From Elusimicrobiota bacterium (lineage in GTDB: Bacteria; Elusimicrobiota; Elusimicrobia; UBA1565; UBA9628): 64,000 nucleotides of DNA. How positions within the stretch are numbered: the first letter of the stretch is position 1; every line of letters begins with the position of its first letter. Below the pieces are notes generated by a model, which was given only the letters and a program-made list of their open reading frames with translations, had not been told where the DNA came from and did no database searches. Made by a program: the position numbers and the translations under genes. Positions 60,357 to 64,000 of this stretch are shown here, piece after piece. The stretch lies in the NCBI GenBank assembly GCA_016218545.1, contig JACRDQ010000008.1, forward strand, positions 1 to 64,000, written 5' to 3'.

Positions 60357-62633
60357 GTGAGAAAAAACGTGTTTTTCATGATTCTTCTGCTCGTCCCCTC
60401 CCTGGCCGCCGCCTGGGAGGACGGCGATGACCAGAACGGCCGTATCCTCAACCGCTATACGGCGCCCAGCGTGTTCTTCCGGCGGCAGCGCTCCAGGCCG
60501 GTCAAGCCGGTGAACGTCTACCCTCCGGGGATGCCCGTGCCCGCGCAGCCGGTCCAGCCCCCGGCGCCGTGGCAGCCCCCGGCCAAGGGAGCCGGCCCGG
60601 AGAGGCCTCCGGTCATGGTGTCGTTCGCTGAGACCTACGAGGCCGTGGTCAAGGCCTACCTCAAGGAGGCCGAGGCCCGCAACGAGGGGGACTTCCTCGT
60701 CAAGGACGAGGTCACCTCGCACCTCTACCGGCTCATGCTCGTGCGCGTGCCCAGGGACCGAATCGTCTACCTCTCCCGTGAGGAGGCCTTCTCATGCGTG
60801 ACCTTCAAGGGCGCCGGCGGCGAGAAGATCGACCTCGACATCTACGTGAGGCGGTCCGGCGTCGGCGGGGAGTGGTCGGTCTCGAAGATCTACCTCCACA
60901 AGATCGACGACGAGGAGCGCTTCGTGTACGGACCCAACTATCAGCCCATGGCCCCTGAAGCCGCGGCCGCGGCCACGGCGGCAGCCGAGGCGCGGACGCA
61001 GGTCCTCCAGGGCCGTGCGACGGCGAAGCCCGCTCCGGCCCCCGCGGTGCCCAAGCCGGAGAAGCCGGCCAAGCTTTCCCTGCAGGTGTCCTTCCGCGAG
61101 CCCTCGGGCAACGGGCTGCTCGACGGAGAGGAGAAGGGCGAGCTCGAGGTCTCGGTGTCGAACGCGGGTCCCGGCCCGGCCTATGCCGTGCGCCTGACCC
61201 CGTTCCTGCAGTCGAAGTCCCAGGTCTCCCTGCCCGCCTACGTCGAGGTCGGCGAGGTCCGGGCTGGCCGGACCTCGAAGGTCTCGGTGCCGCTCGAGGC
61301 GGCCTCCGCCGCGTCCGGCAAGGTCCAGGTGCGCATCGAGGCCAAGGAAGGCAACGGCTTCGACGCCGAGCCCATCCTCGTCGAATTCAAGGCGCGCGCC
61401 TTCCAGGCGCCCAAGCTCTCGGTGTCCGCGGTCGAGGTCGGCCCGGGCCGGACGGTCAGGGCGGGGGAGCCCATGAGCCTCAGGGTGGAGGTGCGCAACC
61501 TGGGCCCGGGACCGGCCGAGGCCGTGACCGCGCTCCTGGTGACCGGCAGCAAGGACGTCTTCATCTCCGGCGAGCCGTCGGCCCCGCTCGGCGGGCTCGG
61601 AGCCGGGGAGTCCAAGGCCGCGGAGTTCGAGTTCTTCGTCAACAAGCGCTACAAGGAGGAGGGCCCCCTGCCCCTCACCGTCACCCTGAGCGAGGCCCGG
61701 GGGAGATACGGTTTGAACGCCGCGCCCCTCAACCTCGTCCTGGGTAAGGCGCCGCCGGCCATGAAGGTCGTGGCCTTCCAGGGCAAGGAGGCCGGACGTG
61801 AGCAGGAGGCCGAGCCCGCGGCCGCGCTCGAGGACGTGGACTATCCCCCGAAGTCCAAGGCGGCGCTCGATCCTCACGCTTTCGCCGTGATCGTCGGCAT
61901 CGAGCAGTACCGGGACCTGCCCGCGGTCGAGTTCGCCGGCCGCGACGCGGAGGCGATGTACGCATACTTGACCCGCGCCATGGGCTTCGACAGCCGCAAC
62001 GTGACCCTGCTCAAGGACGAGCGGGCGACCCTCACGGACATGGCGACTTTCCTCGGGCCATGGCTCGAGGACCGGGTCACGCCGGAGAGCCGCGTGTTCG
62101 TCTACTTCGCCGGCCACGGGGCTCCGGACCCCAGGACCGGGGAGGGCTATCTCATCCCGCACGACGGCAACCCCAGCTACGTCGCCACCAAGGCCCTCGC
62201 GGTCAAGGACCTCTACGCGGGCTTGGCGAAGCTCCCGGCCAAGGACGTGACCGTGGTCCTCGACGCCTGCTTCTCCGGCTCGGGGGGGAGGTCCGTGCTC
62301 GCAAAGGGCGCCCGACCCCTGGTCCAGGCGGCCCGGGCTCCGGACCCGGGGGAGAACATGGCGGTCATCACGGCCTCCCGAGGCGACCAGATCAGCACCT
62401 ACTTCCCGGAGGCCCGGCACGGCATGCTGACCTACTTCCTGCTCAAGGGGCTCCGCGGGGGCGCCGACCGGGACTCGGACCGCCAGGTCACCACGGCCGA
62501 GCTCTTCGGGTTCCTCACTCCCGAGGTCGAGCGCGAGGCGCGCAGGCAGCACGTGGAGCAGACCCCGACCATCAGTCCGGACCTCGGCAGGCTGGGCGAC
62601 AAGGGGACCCGCGTCTGGGTGCGGCTCAAATAA
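60357..62633 (+). CDS. Secreted caspase-like (C14) peptidase with CARDB-like domains
   Basis: 758 residues with GTG start. Signal peptide (MRKNVFFMILLLVPSLAAA), a Pro-rich segment, and an unrecognised ~120-residue domain (~85-200). Two CARDB/Ig-like domains follow (~235-350 and ~360-470; LSVSAVEVGPGRTVRAGE, VRNLGPGPAEAVT). A C-terminal caspase-like p20 domain (~520-758) has FAVIVGIEQYRDLPAVEFAG, catalytic His587 in VYFAGHGAPDP and Cys638 in VLDACFSGSGG. It is a predicted periplasmic or surface orthocaspase-type peptidase, unlike most bacterial metacaspases, which are cytosolic. The Omp85-like gene starts 6 nt after the stop and may share its operon. Confidence 0.9.
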   Translation: MRKNVFFMILLLVPSLAAAWEDGDDQNGRILNRYTAPSVFFRRQRSRPVKPVNVYPPGMPVPAQPVQPPAPWQPPAKGAGPERPPVMVSFAETYEAVVKAYLKEAEARNEGDFLVKDEVTSHLYRLMLVRVPRDRIVYLSREEAFSCVTFKGAGGEKIDLDIYVRRSGVGGEWSVSKIYLHKIDDEERFVYGPNYQPMAPEAAAAATAAAEARTQVLQGRATAKPAPAPAVPKPEKPAKLSLQVSFREPSGNGLLDGEEKGELEVSVSNAGPGPAYAVRLTPFLQSKSQVSLPAYVEVGEVRAGRTSKVSVPLEAASAASGKVQVRIEAKEGNGFDAEPILVEFKARAFQAPKLSVSAVEVGPGRTVRAGEPMSLRVEVRNLGPGPAEAVTALLVTGSKDVFISGEPSAPLGGLGAGESKAAEFEFFVNKRYKEEGPLPLTVTLSEARGRYGLNAAPLNLVLGKAPPAMKVVAFQGKEAGREQEAEPAAALEDVDYPPKSKAALDPHAFAVIVGIEQYRDLPAVEFAGRDAEAMYAYLTRAMGFDSRNVTLLKDERATLTDMATFLGPWLEDRVTPESRVFVYFAGHGAPDPRTGEGYLIPHDGNPSYVATKALAVKDLYAGLAKLPAKDVTVVLDACFSGSGGRSVLAKGARPLVQAARAPDPGENMAVITASRGDQISTYFPEARHGMLTYFLLKGLRGGADRDSDRQVTTAELFGFLTPEVEREARRQHVEQTPTISPDLGRLGDKGTRVWVRLK

Positions 62634-62639
62634 GGCCGG

Positions 62640-64000
62640 ATGACTTCTATCCTGGCCCTCGCCGCGGGGGCGTTCCTCCTGCCCGCCGCCCTGGCGCAGC
62701 CCGTCTCCACGGCCGCCGCCGTCGTCGAGACGGTGGGACCGGCCCGGCTCACGGTGGGGACGGTCCACGTCGTGGTCCACGACGTCTTCGACACCGAAGA
62801 CCCCGCCGAGGACAAGTGGCTCTTCCGCAGGGCCAACGACATGCACCGCAACACCAACGACGTGGTGGTGCGCAGGGAGCTCCTCTTCAAGGAGGGGGAC
62901 CTCTACGACGCGAGGCTTCTGGAGGAGACGGAGCGCAACCTCCGCAGGCTCCCGATCTTCCGCCTGGTGCGCGTCGAGGCCGCCCCGGCCGGGACCGGCG
63001 CGATGGACGTGACCGTCCACGTCTACGACAACTGGACGATCACGCCCACGACCTCGTTCAAGCGCGCCGGGGGCACCTACGCCTGGAAGGTGGGACTCAA
63101 GGACTCCAACCTCCTCGGCTACGGCAAGACCGCGGGCGCGGTCTACGGGAAGACCTTCACCCAGATCGAGAAGAACGTGTTCTACGAGGATCCCCAACTC
63201 TTCGGCCGACGTCTCACGGCCGGGGCGGGGATCTTCGAGGGAGGGGAAGCCAGGACCTACAACGTCAACCTGGCCAAGCCCTTCTACTCCTCGACCGCGC
63301 AGGAGGCCATGGGCTTCGCCGGCTCCTACCGCGACGAGAAGATCTTCCACGACGACGCCGTCGTCCCGTTCGGCCACGTGCGCCAGCGCACCAAGGAGGC
63401 CCGGGTCTTCTACGGCCGGTCCCTGGGATCGACGCCCTCCATGGTCCGGCGCGGGGTCTTCACGGCCGGCTACTCCCGCTCGCGCATCGAGGCCGTCCCG
63501 GGAGAGAGCGTCATCAAGAGCGATCCCTTGTCCATCGAAACCCTGCTCGAGGCCCTCTTCACCGCGGAGGAGCAGGCCTTCGTCAAGGAGCAGAACATCA
63601 AGAGGCTCTACCGCGACGAGGACATCAACCTGGGGTGGACCGGGGCCATGTCCTTCCGGATGAGCCCGAGGTTCCTCGGGTCGAGCACGGACAGCTACGA
63701 CCAGCGCCTGAGCATCGGCAAGGGCGTCCCGTTCGGCTCAGGCCACTTCTTCAAGGGCGAGACCGGCCTGACGACGCGGTTCTCCGGGGACGTCTACACG
63801 AGCGTGGTGTGGGGACTCAACGGCGAGTACTACAAGCGCCTGCTGCCCTGGAACACCCTGGCGACCCACGCCTCCTTCGACTACGGCCACGGGCTCAACC
63901 CCTCCAACGCCCTGCTGCTCGGGGAGCTCGAGGGCCTGCGGGGTTACGGGCTGTACCACACCTCGGGCAACCGCAGGTTCCTCTTCAACCTCGAGGACCG
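62640..64000 (+). CDS. Omp85/BamA-like outer-membrane protein, partial at right edge
   Basis: Not in the track because it runs off the window. From ATG 62640 the frame is open for 453 codons. A signal peptide (MTSILALAAGAFLLPAALAQ) is followed by a POTRA-like domain (ELLFKEGDLYDARLLEETER then LRRLPIFRLVRVEA) and many barrel strands (VGLKDSNLLGYGKTAGAVYG, GRRLTAGAGIFEG, GLNGEYYKRLLPWN). This resembles the surface-antigen branch of Omp85 with a single visible POTRA, closer to TamA/Sam50-like or two-partner proteins than to full BamA. It lies 6 nt after the caspase-like gene, which suggests assembly or export of that protein or a shared envelope role. Confidence 0.8.
   Translation, partial: MTSILALAAGAFLLPAALAQPVSTAAAVVETVGPARLTVGTVHVVVHDVFDTEDPAEDKWLFRRANDMHRNTNDVVVRRELLFKEGDLYDARLLEETERNLRRLPIFRLVRVEAAPAGTGAMDVTVHVYDNWTITPTTSFKRAGGTYAWKVGLKDSNLLGYGKTAGAVYGKTFTQIEKNVFYEDPQLFGRRLTAGAGIFEGGEARTYNVNLAKPFYSSTAQEAMGFAGSYRDEKIFHDDAVVPFGHVRQRTKEARVFYGRSLGSTPSMVRRGVFTAGYSRSRIEAVPGESVIKSDPLSIETLLEALFTAEEQAFVKEQNIKRLYRDEDINLGWTGAMSFRMSPRFLGSSTDSYDQRLSIGKGVPFGSGHFFKGETGLTTRFSGDVYTSVVWGLNGEYYKRLLPWNTLATHASFDYGHGLNPSNALLLGELEGLRGYGLYHTSGNRRFLFNLED

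Overview
The window is a gene-dense, high-GC bacterial segment with strongly G/C-ending codons and a Gram-negative (diderm) cell plan. It carries outer-membrane proteins (a SprA-like translocon, a PorV-like barrel, an Omp85-like barrel) and many proteins with signal peptides. No rRNA, tRNA or CRISPR array was recognised. The mix of SprA/PorV-type proteins, FlgD-like domains, FGE/WD40 kinases, a clostripain and polyphosphate enzymes would fit a high-GC Elusimicrobiota-like or FCB-related lineage. That placement is inference and needs marker-gene phylogeny.

Layout. 1-2.5 kb: an exported 34-residue-repeat protein running off the left edge (absent from the ORF track) downstream of typA. 2.5-10.9 kb: a secreted unknown, a SpoU rRNA methyltransferase, a secreted clostripain peptidase, a response regulator, a lipid/DAG kinase, a MoaB-like protein, an NAD-binding epimerase-like protein, a transposase relic and a small Cys-rich protein. 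10.9-17.2 kb: a nucleotide-sugar cluster in two divergent arms (UDP-glucose dehydrogenase, UDP-glucuronate decarboxylase and glycosyltransferase; UDP-HexNAc-type dehydrogenase and histidine kinase). 17.2-31 kb: comF, then a type IX secretion-like block on the minus strand (SprA-like, YjbQ, secreted unknown, PorV-like, FlgD-like, 1621-aa propeller protein with a C-terminal sorting-type domain). 31.2-37.6 kb: a Ser/Thr phosphorylation module (TPR-kinase-WD40-TM-FGE fusion, PP2C phosphatase, FHA-kinase). 37.6-38.0 kb: a non-coding interval with a consensus minus-strand promoter and a candidate structured RNA. 38-43.5 kb: mutS-mutL-cpaF. 43.6-47.6 kb: CcdA, a response regulator/histidine kinase pair, and two less G/C-rich accessory genes, one frameshifted. 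47.6-52.8 kb: a degenerate EPSP-synthase-like protein, a MoxR ATPase and a DUF58-transglutaminase fusion. 52.9-60.3 kb: a membrane-anchored coiled-coil protein and a polyphosphate operon (two-domain PPK2, PPK1, SixA, CHAD). 60.3-64 kb: a secreted caspase-like protein and an Omp85-like barrel running off the right edge.

Expression logic. Many first genes have a TANNNT-type -10 hexamer ending only 5-11 nt before the start codon and no usable Shine-Dalgarno sequence, as expected for leaderless mRNAs. Genes inside operons use Shine-Dalgarno sites or stop/start overlaps (ATGA, GTGA, TTGA). Three genes (the HexNAc dehydrogenase, the EPSP-synthase-like gene and ccdA) instead have a tiny leaderless upstream ORF that ends at or next to their own start codon. 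This architecture revises several start sites, and I used it to choose starts below.
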